In this document: one piece after another, positions 1-7,484 of the stretch
How the letters are laid out: every line of letters begins with the position of its first letter
How positions within the stretch are numbered: the first letter of the stretch is position 1
Source: Paenibacillus doosanensis
Lineage (GTDB): Bacteria > Bacillota > Bacilli > Paenibacillales > NBRC-103111
Assembly: GCF_025060755.1 (NCBI RefSeq)
Contig: NZ_JANYUY010000042.1
Coordinates: 1 to 64,000 of the forward strand
DNA length: 64,000 nucleotides
Direction of reading: 5' to 3'
Notes under the pieces: generated by a model
Database searches by the model: none
Told to the model about the DNA's origin: nothing
The model's input: only the letters and a program-made list of their open reading frames with translations
Position numbers and translations under genes: made by a program

Positions 1-80
1 CACCTTTCGTTATAACAGAGCTTGTCTTAAGCTCAAAATTCAATGCTAGCGAGAATTTGCATTCTCTATTTAACACTCAC

Positions 81-105
81 TCGTTGTTCAGTTTTCAAAG
101 GACAA
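81..105 (-). promoter_or_regulatory. rRNA operon leader, nut/boxA-like segment
   Basis: Read on the minus strand this stretch contains CTTTGAAAACTGAACAA, the kind of sequence found in Bacillus-group rRNA operon leaders just before 16S rRNA (or in spacers), where it is linked to antitermination. It lies downstream of two strong minus-strand promoters, so a 16S gene probably starts beyond the left edge of the window. No rRNA sequence itself is visible. Confidence 0.6.
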
Positions 106-145
106 TCTTCGTTCGTTTTCGACATCCGTCGAAAGCGACCTGACT

Positions 146-175
146 AATATATCATATTCGCCTATCTCTTTGCAA
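146..175 (-). promoter_or_regulatory. rRNA operon promoter P2 (proximal)
   Basis: On the minus strand: -35 TTGCAA (175-170), an 18-base spacer and -10 TATATT (151-146). An A-rich tract (CGAAAAAAAAGC) sits directly upstream of the -35 and resembles an UP element. It is preceded by a second promoter of the same design, the usual tandem arrangement of Bacillus-group rrn operons. Confidence 0.7.
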
Positions 176-241
176 GCTTTTTTTTCGAAGATTTCATTTG
201 CTTCTTCTTAAAACTTGCCCGCCGCCGAAGCGACAAGTAGT

Positions 242-270
242 AATGTACCAAATTCGAGCAACGATTGCAA
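242..270 (-). promoter_or_regulatory. rRNA operon promoter P1 (distal)
   Basis: On the minus strand: -35 TTGCAA (270-265), a 17-base spacer and -10 TACATT (247-242), preceded by an A/T-rich tract (AAAAAAATATTAAAATAAAG) typical of an UP element. Together with the promoter at 146-175 it forms a tandem pair reading out of the left edge of the window. Confidence 0.7.
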
Positions 271-444
271 GCTTTATTTTAATATTTTTTTCAAACCAAG
301 ATTTCGCAGCGGCTGCAGCTTCTCTATTGAGCGTGGCGAAGGCTTCGCCGCGATGCCTATTTCGATTCTTCAATCGCTGGTGCAAACAGATTCTTAGACA
401 GCGGCCTTGCAGCTAATTGCGCACCGTTCGACATGTCCCGGCGC

Positions 445-484
445 AACGAAGCGGCCCGGCCGATTTCGGCCGGGCCGCTTCGTT
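445..484. terminator. Long perfect inverted repeat after tsaD
   Basis: A GC-rich palindrome with arms of about 18 bases (AACGAAGCGGCCCGGCCG and its complement) and a three-base loop lies immediately downstream of the tsaD stop. It is placed to end the thiL-tsaE-tsaB-rimI-tsaD transcript before the rRNA promoters. There is no clear U-tract on either side, so intrinsic termination is likely but not certain. Confidence 0.5.
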
Positions 485-486
485 GT

Positions 487-1551
487 TTACACAGACCATT
501 CTTCCAGCTTGAGCGATGGCTCGGCCTTTATATCCAAGGCCGAGAACTGGCTGCGCCGCCATTTTAGAAAGGCTGCGGCGGCAATCATCGCGGCATTGTC
601 GGTGCAGAGACTAAGAGGAGGCGCAAGCAGCGGCAAGCCGATTTCTGAGCAGCGCGCGGCAAGCCGCTCGCGCAATCCTTTATTGGCGGCGACCCCGCCC
701 GCCAGCACAAGCTGCTTCGCGCCACAAGCAGCGACGGCGCGTAACGCCTTCTCCACCAGCACGTCGAGCACCGAGTCCTGGAAGCCCTTGGCTACAGCTT
801 GCGCCGCAAGCTGCTGCCCTTTCATGTTCGCCTGGTTCAAGACGGAGAGCACCGCCGATTTCAGCCCGCTAAAGCTGAAATCGTATGATTCCGGCTCCAG
901 CCATGCGCGCGGCAGAGGCACCCCTTCCTCCGCCTCATGAGCGAGCCGGTCGATATGCGGACCGCCGGGATAGGGCAGCTTGAGCGCACGGGCTACTTTG
1001 TCGTAGGCTTCGCCGACGGCATCGTCGCGCGTCTGCCCGATAATCCGGAATCGGCCTTCCGACTCCACGTATACCAGCTCGGTATGTCCGCCGGACACAA
1101 CCAGCGATACGAATGGATACTGCAGCTCATGCACGAGCTGGTTGGAGTAAATATGCCCCGCGATATGATGCACTCCGATCAGCGGCAGATCCAGCGCACA
1201 TGCCAGCGTTTTTGCCGCTACCAGCCCGACCAACAATGCGCCTACAAGCCCCGGTCCTTGCGTAACGGCAATGGCGGATAGCTCGGACGGCTGAATCCCC
1301 GCTTTGCCGATCGCCTCCTCGATAATCCAGGTGATCGTCTCCACATGCTGCCGCGAAGCGACTTCAGGCACGACGCCTCCGAAACGCCGGTGGGTTTCGA
1401 TTTGGCTCGATACCACATTGGACAAAATCGTCGCGCCATCCGCTACAATCGCAACGGAAGTTTCGTCGCAGCTCGTTTCAATTGCCAGTATATACGTCGG
1501 TTTATCAGGATGAAGCCCGCTTGCCGTCTCCATCGAATCGGTTGTTTTCAT
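487..1551 (-). CDS. tsaD: tRNA N6-adenosine threonylcarbamoyltransferase TsaD
   Basis: Transfers the threonylcarbamoyl group from threonylcarbamoyl-AMP to adenosine 37 of ANN-decoding tRNAs, working with TsaB and TsaE in the cytoplasm. The 354-residue length fits the family, with a short extra N-terminus before the Kae1/Qri7 fold. Visible landmarks are the nucleotide-binding IETSCDET (residues 24-31), the metal-binding HHIAGH (128-133), SGGHT (153-157), DDAVGEAYDK (176-185) and PYPGGP (193-198), plus a C-terminal DNAAM supplying the third metal ligand. It is the last gene of a minus-strand operon with thiL, tsaE, tsaB and rimI, only 3 bases after rimI. An internal Met at residue 7 could be the true start. 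Identification is secure. Confidence 0.97.
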   Translation of the reverse strand: MKTTDSMETASGLHPDKPTYILAIETSCDETSVAIVADGATILSNVVSSQIETHRRFGGVVPEVASRQHVETITWIIEEAIGKAGIQPSELSAIAVTQGPGLVGALLVGLVAAKTLACALDLPLIGVHHIAGHIYSNQLVHELQYPFVSLVVSGGHTELVYVESEGRFRIIGQTRDDAVGEAYDKVARALKLPYPGGPHIDRLAHEAEEGVPLPRAWLEPESYDFSFSGLKSAVLSVLNQANMKGQQLAAQAVAKGFQDSVLDVLVEKALRAVAACGAKQLVLAGGVAANKGLRERLAARCSEIGLPLLAPPLSLCTDNAAMIAAAAFLKWRRSQFSALDIKAEPSLKLEEWSV

Positions 1552-1554
1552 AGA

Positions 1555-2070
1555 TTAATCCCCTGTTAATTCGTTCAATGTATTATGTTGATATTTGGGC
1601 AGATCGGCCCACATAATAATAGCGTCTTCCCGGTTGTCGGTATAATAGCCGCGGCGGACGCCGACCGAATAGAACCCTAGCTTTTCGTACAGGTTTTTGG
1701 CCACCAAATTGGAAGGCCGCACCTCCAGCGTCATACGAACCGCGCCGAAAAAGCTCGCCGTCTTCTGCAGCTCGCGCATAAGGCGCTCGCCTAGCTTTTT
1801 GCCGCGATATTTTTCCTTAACCGCTACATTCGTCACATGGGCTTCCTCCATGATCAGCCACATGCCTCCGTATCCGGCCACTTCGCCGTCGCATTCCATA
1901 ACCATATACCGCGCGAATTGGTTGTTCGTCAATTCATTTTGAAATGCCCCTGCCGTCCAAGGCGTCGTAAACGCCTCCTGCTCGATTTCGCAAATAGCCG
2001 GAATATCTTCCGTCGTCATGGAGCGAAATTCCAGAGGGCTTAGGGCTTCCATACTCTCGCCGAGTTCCAT
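1555..2070 (-). CDS. rimI: Ribosomal protein S18-alanine N-acetyltransferase RimI
   Basis: GNAT-fold acetyltransferase expected to acetylate the N-terminal alanine of ribosomal protein S18 using acetyl-CoA. The 171-residue protein shows the acetyl-CoA binding loop RGKKLGER (89-96) and the C-terminal NLYEKLGF (126-133) that is typical of RimI. It sits between tsaB and tsaD, the standard Firmicute position, 12 bases after tsaB. The N-terminal 15-17 residues precede the usual RimI start, and Met7 or Met18 are alternative starts. Substrate assignment rests on family and operon position. Confidence 0.93.
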   Translation of the reverse strand: MELGESMEALSPLEFRSMTTEDIPAICEIEQEAFTTPWTAGAFQNELTNNQFARYMVMECDGEVAGYGGMWLIMEEAHVTNVAVKEKYRGKKLGERLMRELQKTASFFGAVRMTLEVRPSNLVAKNLYEKLGFYSVGVRRGYYTDNREDAIIMWADLPKYQHNTLNELTGD

Positions 2071-2082
2071 GAAGAAGCCTCC

Positions 2083-2922
2083 TTATGATTTATGCGCCAG
2101 CAGCTTAGCCTCCGCTTCCGGCAGCTGCGTGTAATTGGGCACTAGAGTATGAGGCTGCGCCAGCAGTCCTTGCTTCAGACGCAGCACCCCGAGCTCCGCC
2201 AAATGGCGGGCGCGAATCTCGTGAGGCACTTCGGACGCGCCGGCGCCCCATGCCGCAAAGAAACGTTGAAGCACCTCTCCGTGCAGCGCCGTCTCTCCGG
2301 TAAAAATAATCCGGTCCGGATGCTTGCCGTCCGGCTTTTCCGCCTCGGCAAGCAGTTGCTCCGTCCATGAAGACATCAGCCTAATGCCGTCCGGAACAAG
2401 ACAGCTCCATTCGCGGCCGGCGGCCTGATACAGGGCGGTAAAAGCCTGTCCCCGGCGCGCCTCGATCATCGGTACGATCCAGGTCGTCGTCTCCGGCTGA
2501 GCACACACCGTATTCAGCGCAGACAGGCTGCGGGCATCGCCGGTTTCCGCACTGCGCACGCCTTGGTGCAGCAAGTAGGCTTCCAAGCCGCCCAGCGCCA
2601 TCGTCTCCAAACTCGATACGGCCACCAAAGACATGCTGTGAGCCCATGCGAATGTCTTGGCTACGGTAACCCCAATGCGCACGCCGGTATAAGATCCGGG
2701 GCCTACGCCAACGGCAAATGCGTCCAATTCGCGGGGATGCAGGCCGTTCTCGTTTAACAGCTCCATAATTTGAGGAAGCAGGTGTATGGAATGATTTCGC
2801 TCGGCTTGGGAGCTCATTTCACCGATTAATGCTCCTCCCCTTGCCAATGCGATGGACATGGAGCTTGTTGAAGTATCGATAGCAAGCAGATGTCCGTCAA
2901 ATGTTTTTATCTCAGTAGTCAT
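2083..2922 (-). CDS. tsaB: tRNA threonylcarbamoyladenosine biosynthesis protein TsaB
   Basis: Inactive paralogue of TsaD that bridges TsaD and TsaE in the t6A synthesis complex. The 279-residue sequence has the ASKHA-type N-terminus LLAIDTSTSSMSIAL (12-26) and the diagnostic GVGPGSYTG (72-80), and lacks the metal-binding His pair of TsaD. Its start overlaps the tsaE stop by 4 bases, indicating translational coupling. The central region (about 115-150) is longer than in many homologues. Function as scaffold is known for the family. Confidence 0.95.
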   Translation of the reverse strand: MTTEIKTFDGHLLAIDTSTSSMSIALARGGALIGEMSSQAERNHSIHLLPQIMELLNENGLHPRELDAFAVGVGPGSYTGVRIGVTVAKTFAWAHSMSLVAVSSLETMALGGLEAYLLHQGVRSAETGDARSLSALNTVCAQPETTTWIVPMIEARRGQAFTALYQAAGREWSCLVPDGIRLMSSWTEQLLAEAEKPDGKHPDRIIFTGETALHGEVLQRFFAAWGAGASEVPHEIRARHLAELGVLRLKQGLLAQPHTLVPNYTQLPEAEAKLLAHKS

Positions 2923-3425
2923 TGTAAAATACCGTTCTCCTTCAGTTGTTCACACCATTCCTTATAAGGGTTGCCGTGTGGAGTCAATGTAAACATGCGT
3001 CCCTCCGGATTCCCGTCCTCCGTATGACGAATGGCGATAGCCAGCCGGTCTTCGGGCAGCAATTCGGTAATCAGAGAGGACCATTCTACCAGCGTAATGC
3101 CTTCTCCGAAAAAATATTCATCCAGGCCCAGCTCGTCCGCCTCATCCTGAGAAAGCCGATATACATCCATATGATAGAAGGGAAACCGCTCTCCTTCGTA
3201 TTCTTTAATAATGGTGAACGTAGGACTGTTCACGACATCGCTCACCCCGATCGCCCGCGCTACCGCCTTCGAGAAGGCAGTCTTGCCCGCTCCCAGATCC
3301 CCGTCCAGAGTAATGACGGTTCCGGGGCGGAAATAGGGGGCGAGCCGCGCCGCCAGTGAAACGGTGTGCTCCGGATTCTCGGCTTTATACAAATAAGAGG
3401 TCGATTCGACCATTTCAGGTTCCAC
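2919..3425 (-). CDS. tsaE: tRNA threonylcarbamoyladenosine biosynthesis ATPase TsaE
   Basis: P-loop ATPase required for multiple turnover of the t6A complex. The 168-residue protein has the Walker A motif GDLGAGKT (42-49), the TsaE signature SPTFTII (67-73), HMDVYRL (85-91) and VEW (113-115). It follows thiL by 8 bases and overlaps tsaB by 4 bases. The gene order thiL-tsaE-tsaB-rimI-tsaD is conserved in Bacillus relatives, supporting the assignment. Confidence 0.95.
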   Translation of the reverse strand: MEPEMVESTSYLYKAENPEHTVSLAARLAPYFRPGTVITLDGDLGAGKTAFSKAVARAIGVSDVVNSPTFTIIKEYEGERFPFYHMDVYRLSQDEADELGLDEYFFGEGITLVEWSSLITELLPEDRLAIAIRHTEDGNPEGRMFTLTPHGNPYKEWCEQLKENGILQ

Positions 3426-3433
3426 CTCTTCCG

Positions 3434-4456
3434 TTAAAAATGATTGTATCCTTTTTTCTCCAGGGACACGACTTTCCCGCCGCTTTGCACCAGTCTTACG
3501 CCGCGCGGCTGCGTTTGGACATATCCTATGATATGGAGCGCAAGGCCCGCTTCGCGAAATTTGGCTTGCATCGCTGCGGCGTGCTCCTCCCGCATAGTTC
3601 CGACCAGCTGATAATCTTCGCCGCCGTACAGAATAAAGTCGAGAGCGTCCAATTCTCGCTGCTGCGCATAGACCAGAAGCTCGCCCGCAACCGGAATGCG
3701 TTCCTCAATCAAATCGATCCCTACGCCGGAAGCTTCGGCGATTTCCCACGCTTCGCTCGCCAGGCCGTCGCTGACATCATTCAAAGCATGGCAAATGCCG
3801 GAACGCTGCAGCAATTGTCCGGCTTCGATCTGCGGATCGGGGCGGCAATGGGCGCGCACTAAAGCGGAATGCGCTTCGGTTACGGAATGCTCGTCCCATT
3901 CGCCGGATGGGATGCCGCGGTCCAGCAAATACTGCAGCCCGGCCGCTGACAGTCCCAGAAAGCCCGTAGCGAACAGCACGTCCCCCGGCTTCGCTACGGA
4001 ACGAAGCAGCGCCTTCCCCCGTTCGACCTCGCCGATAATCGTTACGGCTACGGTGATCCCTTGAACGGCGGAAGTCGTATCCCCGCCGGCAATGACAACC
4101 CTAAAGCGATCGGCGCATTCGTACAGCCCCTTATAAATACTTTCGATCTTATCCAACGCCGTTCCTTTAGGAAAGCTGAGCGAGATCAGCGCGTATCTCG
4201 GAATCGCTCCCATCGCCGCAATATCGCTAACCGCCGCCGCCATCGCCTTGTATCCGATATCCGTGTCGCGCATCGTGATCTTCTTAAAGTGAATCTCTTC
4301 GGTCATCGTATCGCATGTCATGACCAACTGACAGCCAGAGGTCAGATTCGCTACCGCCGCGTCGTCGCCGATCCCGGTCACGATCCCGCGTTCCTTCTGG
4401 AAAGCAGGCGTTTGCCTTCCTTCCGTTAACCTGCGAATGATTGCAAATTCATCCAT
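3434..4456 (-). CDS. thiL: Thiamine-monophosphate kinase ThiL
   Basis: Phosphorylates thiamine monophosphate to thiamine pyrophosphate with ATP, the last step of cofactor synthesis. The 340-residue protein belongs to the PurM/ThiL fold: GIGDDAAV (28-35) and SDIAAMGA (77-84) supply metal-binding acidic residues, and GGDTT (124-128) follows the dimerisation strands. It is the first gene of the t6A operon, although the two pathways are metabolically unrelated; the linkage is common in Firmicutes. No thiamine riboswitch was seen in the 230 bases upstream. Confidence 0.95.
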   Translation of the reverse strand: MDEFAIIRRLTEGRQTPAFQKERGIVTGIGDDAAVANLTSGCQLVMTCDTMTEEIHFKKITMRDTDIGYKAMAAAVSDIAAMGAIPRYALISLSFPKGTALDKIESIYKGLYECADRFRVVIAGGDTTSAVQGITVAVTIIGEVERGKALLRSVAKPGDVLFATGFLGLSAAGLQYLLDRGIPSGEWDEHSVTEAHSALVRAHCRPDPQIEAGQLLQRSGICHALNDVSDGLASEAWEIAEASGVGIDLIEERIPVAGELLVYAQQRELDALDFILYGGEDYQLVGTMREEHAAAMQAKFREAGLALHIIGYVQTQPRGVRLVQSGGKVVSLEKKGYNHF

Positions 4457-4636
4457 AGAACTTCAAAACCCGCCTCCGCATCCGTATTCTCCCTATTATA
4501 GCCCGCTCCACCTAGCGCCGCAATAACCTTCTCCGAGGGACGAATCTTCGAAAAGCTGCGTCTGCCCGAAAGCGGCGGCATCTTGTTTCAATCGCATGAA
4601 CGAAAGACCGCACCGGAATCCGCAAGCCTTTCCGAA

Positions 4637-4685
4637 CAAAAAAAGCCCCGCCCTTCAAGCATTTAAGCTGCATGGGGCAGGGCTT
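4637..4685 (-). terminator. Rho-independent terminator of sspH
   Basis: On the minus strand an 11-bp GC-rich stem (AAGCCCTGCCC paired with GGGCGGGGCTT, one G-U pair) is followed directly by seven T residues. It lies 3 bases after the sspH stop codon. Confidence 0.85.
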
Positions 4686-4688
4686 CGG

Positions 4689-4871
4689 TTATTGAACTTC
4701 CTGAAGCTGCTCGACCGCTACGATTCTTGCATCGGCCGGCCGGTCTTCTACGTGAATTTTGGCTGTCGCTTGATCCGCATCCACACTGTCGATCCATACG
4801 GCTACGCCGTTGAGCTCCACTTCGATTTTTGCATCAGACTGCAATATTTCCTGAGCTCGGTACACTTTCAT
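4689..4871 (-). CDS. sspH: H-type small acid-soluble spore protein
   Basis: A 60-residue protein expected to accumulate in the spore core. The sequence MKVYRAQEIL at the start, the central GVAVWIDSVD and the C-terminal VEQLQEVQ match the SspH family pattern (N-terminal RAxEIL, central GVPVWI, C-terminal VxxLxE). The start used here has GGAGGG eight bases upstream; a longer frame beginning at 4901 lacks such a site. A strong terminator follows. It lies 37 bases after the small gene at 4909-5166 on the same strand and could share its transcript. Expression in the forespore is known for the family, but no convincing sigma-G promoter was found directly upstream. Confidence 0.85.
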   Translation of the reverse strand: MKVYRAQEILQSDAKIEVELNGVAVWIDSVDADQATAKIHVEDRPADARIVAVEQLQEVQ

Positions 4872-4908
4872 TCGTATCCCTCCGCATAATGGCTCCCGCA
4901 CCTTTTAT

Positions 4909-5166
4909 TCAATCATGAGTGCTTTCATTCAGTACCGATTCCGGATGATCCATCGTATCGGTTGTCGATTCTCCGATATGACCGTTGTTCGCCGACACAT
5001 ATCCTCCGCCCAACCCTTCATTAACCATACGATCGATATCCATAAAATAATCTTCCCGGCCCTGGTGCGTAGTGTCGTTCGTCAAGCCGGCGGCTTCTGT
5101 CGTCTCATTTGCCGTTTCATTACGGGCACCGGCAGATTTGCCGTTTTGCGAATTGTTGTTGTCCAT
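4909..5166 (-). CDS. Small hydrophilic protein of unknown function, possibly spore-associated
   Basis: This 85-residue protein is rich in Asn, Thr, Glu and Gly, has no membrane segment or signal peptide, and looks largely disordered. The most ordered-looking part is the core DIDRMVNEGLGGGYV (about residues 43-57), which may be a conserved family signature. I cannot name the family. An AAGGAGGA site precedes the start. It lies just upstream of sspH on the same strand and divergent from the Ku gene; both neighbours are connected with spores in relatives, so a spore role is a reasonable but unproven guess. Confidence 0.6.
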   Translation of the reverse strand: MDNNNSQNGKSAGARNETANETTEAAGLTNDTTHQGREDYFMDIDRMVNEGLGGGYVSANNGHIGESTTDTMDHPESVLNESTHD

Positions 5167-5259
5167 CGAAAGGGAAATCCTCCTTATATCGGCAGCTTAA
5201 AGGCCGTTAGGCCACGCCGGTCGTTAATTGTAGGATGTCCCTCTCCTCGGCCGATTCAT

Positions 5260-5289
5260 TCATACACATTTACCTAAAAGGGGATACTG
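5260..5289 (+). promoter_or_regulatory. Possible sigma-G-type promoter of the Ku gene
   Basis: TCATA (5260-5264) and GATACTG (5283-5289) are 18 bases apart, close to the sigma-G pattern GMATR-N18-CATWMTA but with mismatches in both boxes. In Bacillus subtilis the Ku/LigD genes are expressed in the forespore under sigma-G. Here this is a weak match offered as a candidate only. Confidence 0.3.
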
Positions 5290-5322
5290 TATGTAATTCG
5301 CAACGATGAAGGAGGAACTCTC

Positions 5323-6171
5323 ATGCATACGGTCTGGAAAGGCGCGATCAGCTTCGGGTTGGTACATGTCCCGGTCAAAATGTTCTCCGCAACCGAGGAT
5401 AAGGATATATCGATGCGTTACATCCACAAGGAGTGCATTACCCCTTTGAACTTCGTTCGCAAATGCTTGACCTGCGAGCGGGAGGTCGAATGGGGAGAAA
5501 TCGCCAGAGGCTATGAATATGAGCCGGGAGCTTTCGTTCTTTTCGAGAAGGAGGAGCTGGAGAAGCTGAGCGGCGAGGTAACGAAGGAAATCAAAATTTT
5601 GGATTTCGTTCAACTGACGGATATCGATCCGATTTATTTTCAAAAAACGTATTATCTGGCCCCTAACGAAACCGGAGCGAACGCTTATTCGCTGCTGCTG
5701 GAGGCTATGAAGCAAACGGGTAAAATCGGCATAGCCAAAGTATCGATCCGCTCCAAAAGCAGCTTGGCCGCCGTCCGCGTAATCGATAATTGCATCGCTA
5801 TGGAGACGATCTTTTATCCCGATGAAATCCGCGCCGTCGATCAGGTTCCGAATCTGCCCGAGCAAAGCAAAGTAAACGACAAAGAGCTCGAAATGGCCAA
5901 AATGCTTATCGAGCAGCTGACGACTCCTTTCGAGCCGGAAAAGTACAAGGACGACTACCGGGAAGCCGTGCTTCACGCCATCGAGCAAAAAGTAAGCGGC
6001 CAGCAGGTGAGCGTCGCTCCCGAGCCGCATAAAACGAACATCATCGACCTGATGTCCGCGCTGCAAGCCAGCCTGGACTCCATGAAGCCGATACCGGAAA
6101 CCGACGCTCCGAAAGCGGCCAAAGGCAAAAAAAGCAAAGCCAAGGAGAAAGTAAAGGAAACCGTGTCCTGA
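5323..6171 (+). CDS. ku: Non-homologous end-joining protein Ku
   Basis: Homodimeric ring protein that binds DNA double-strand ends and recruits the NHEJ ligase and polymerase. The 282-residue sequence opens with the family signature WKGAISFGLVHVPVKMFSAT and contains the conserved HKECITPLNFVRKC segment near residue 35. The last 30 residues are Lys-rich (KGKKSKAKEKVKE), like the basic tails that help bacterial Ku bind or slide on DNA. The start has AAGGAGGA eight bases upstream. The matching ligase and polymerase are encoded nearby but as separate genes on different strands. A copy of the 171-bp dispersed repeat begins 18 bases after the stop. Confidence 0.96.
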   Translation: MHTVWKGAISFGLVHVPVKMFSATEDKDISMRYIHKECITPLNFVRKCLTCEREVEWGEIARGYEYEPGAFVLFEKEELEKLSGEVTKEIKILDFVQLTDIDPIYFQKTYYLAPNETGANAYSLLLEAMKQTGKIGIAKVSIRSKSSLAAVRVIDNCIAMETIFYPDEIRAVDQVPNLPEQSKVNDKELEMAKMLIEQLTTPFEPEKYKDDYREAVLHAIEQKVSGQQVSVAPEPHKTNIIDLMSALQASLDSMKPIPETDAPKAAKGKKSKAKEKVKETVS

Positions 6172-6189
6172 CATGGTCCCCGACCCGAA

Positions 6190-6360
6190 GAACAAATCCC
6201 CCAAAAGTGACGTGATGCTCTGAAGCTTATTCCGTTCGCTTCCAGCCTAGGCTGGATCGGCGTCTAACCATTCCTCTGGGATCGTTCTATGGGTAGACAT
6301 TCCTTTCGGGGGAGCCCACGGATATCCACAGGATATGGCTGCGCATCATTTCCTAAACAA
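6190..6360. repeat. 171-bp dispersed repeat, copy 1 (possible structured RNA element)
   Basis: First of three closely similar non-coding elements (also 22744-22921 and 50006-50176). It begins GAACAAATCCCCCAAAAG and ends TTCCTAAACAA. It contains a palindrome CCAGCCTAGGCTGG (6242-6255), arms GTCTAACCA/TGGGTAGAC that can pair, a GGATATCC-ACA-GGATATG hairpin, and a CCCCC near the left end complementary to GGGGG near the right. It fills the space between the convergent Ku and ligase genes. Family unknown. Confidence 0.85.
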
Positions 6361-6399
6361 AAATAAACAGCCGGCAGCTGTTCAAGCAGCTTGCCGGCT
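6356..6399 (-). terminator. Terminator of the ligase gene (minus strand)
   Basis: On the minus strand AGCCGGCAAGCTG pairs with CAGCTGCCGGCT (one bulge) and is followed by a T-rich run (GTTTATTTTTGTTT). It is about 65 bases downstream of the ligase stop and abuts the right end of the dispersed repeat. Confidence 0.7.
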
Positions 6400-6464
6400 T
6401 ATAACGTCTTGAGAGCTCGGTGAAAATACGACAACTGCGTAACTGCGTATTCGGGCAAATGCTT

Positions 6465-7400
6465 TCAGAAACGGCAGCTTGCGGGAAGAACGTCGACAAA
6501 CGCTTGGATGCTCGGCTGGCGCAGCGTCCGGTTATGAGTCCAATTCATAAACTGAACTTTCACCGTCATGACAGGCTCGATCCATACCGCATCCTTGCTC
6601 CGCTCCGGCATATCGACGAACGGCTTGTCCGCACGCCGCAGGCTGCGCGTCTTGGCCGTCAACGCTTTCCAGTCGTCCTGGGTCAGCTTGCCTGTGCCGG
6701 CATGACCTATGTACCACAATCTTCCTTGATCGTCGTACAATCCAAGCAGCAGCGCATTGACCGTACCGTCGCGATGCGTAACCCCGCCAACTACGGCGAT
6801 CAAATCCTGATACCATTTCTTCTTCATCCAGCGCCTGTCTTTGCCGTGCACTGCATATGTGCTGGTCGAGTCCTTGCAGACGATGCCTTCCAGCCGATGC
6901 TGCTTGGCGACTTCGAACAGACCCGCCAGCTCTTTGTAACTGGGTACGAGCTGAACGTAAGGTACCGGCTGAACGACTTGCTCCAGCACGATCTGCCGCT
7001 CGGACAAAGGCTTGTCCGTCAGCCACTCGCCATCGGCATACAAGATATCGAATACCATATAAACGATCGGTATTAGCTTTCGCACCGCCTCCACCCGCTG
7101 AACGCTGCGCAGCCCGTCGCGCTTCATTACCTGATGAAAAGACGGCTTCCCTTCTTCCAGCGCGATAATCTCCCCGTCGAGAATGACCGAATCGGCCTTA
7201 CAGTAAACGCGCGGATCGGCAAGCTCGGGATACTGCATAGTCCGATCGTTCAGCTTGCGGTTCACCAGCCGAGCGGCGGCGCCGTCATAGTAAGTCAGCA
7301 TGCGGACTCCGTCCCATTTCAGCTGAGCGATCCATTCGCTTCCTTCCGGAAGCTTGTCGGTTGACACCGGTTCAAACGGTACGATGGGCTCCAGATGCAT
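6465..7400 (-). CDS. ATP-dependent DNA ligase, LigD ligase-domain type
   Basis: Seals nicks in NHEJ. The 311-residue protein is a stand-alone version of the LigD ligase domain: the nucleotidyl-lysine lies in motif I LKWDG (Lys28), followed by ILDGEIIAL (motif III), EGIVCKD (motif IV) and MKKKWYQDL (motif V), then an OB-fold containing LLLGLYDDQG and GHAGTGK. No polymerase or phosphoesterase domain is attached; the polymerase is the separate gene at 8248-9162. Two bases of RBS-to-start geometry (GGAGGAAGATC) agree with the chosen ATG. It may be cotranscribed with chrA, which ends 84 bases upstream. Confidence 0.93.
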   Translation of the reverse strand: MHLEPIVPFEPVSTDKLPEGSEWIAQLKWDGVRMLTYYDGAAARLVNRKLNDRTMQYPELADPRVYCKADSVILDGEIIALEEGKPSFHQVMKRDGLRSVQRVEAVRKLIPIVYMVFDILYADGEWLTDKPLSERQIVLEQVVQPVPYVQLVPSYKELAGLFEVAKQHRLEGIVCKDSTSTYAVHGKDRRWMKKKWYQDLIAVVGGVTHRDGTVNALLLGLYDDQGRLWYIGHAGTGKLTQDDWKALTAKTRSLRRADKPFVDMPERSKDAVWIEPVMTVKVQFMNWTHNRTLRQPSIQAFVDVLPASCRF

Positions 7401-7484
7401 GATCTTCCTCCGAAAAACAACAGGTTATTTCCCAAGTATGGTCAATCCGGGGCCGGATCATTCCGCGGGAGCCGGCGAATCTCT

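Noticed and set aside
5260-6204. Long minus-strand frame of 314 residues over the Ku gene
   Set aside because: It is antisense to Ku, lacks a ribosome-binding site, and its composition (His/Phe/Arg-rich) is that of a reversed coding strand.
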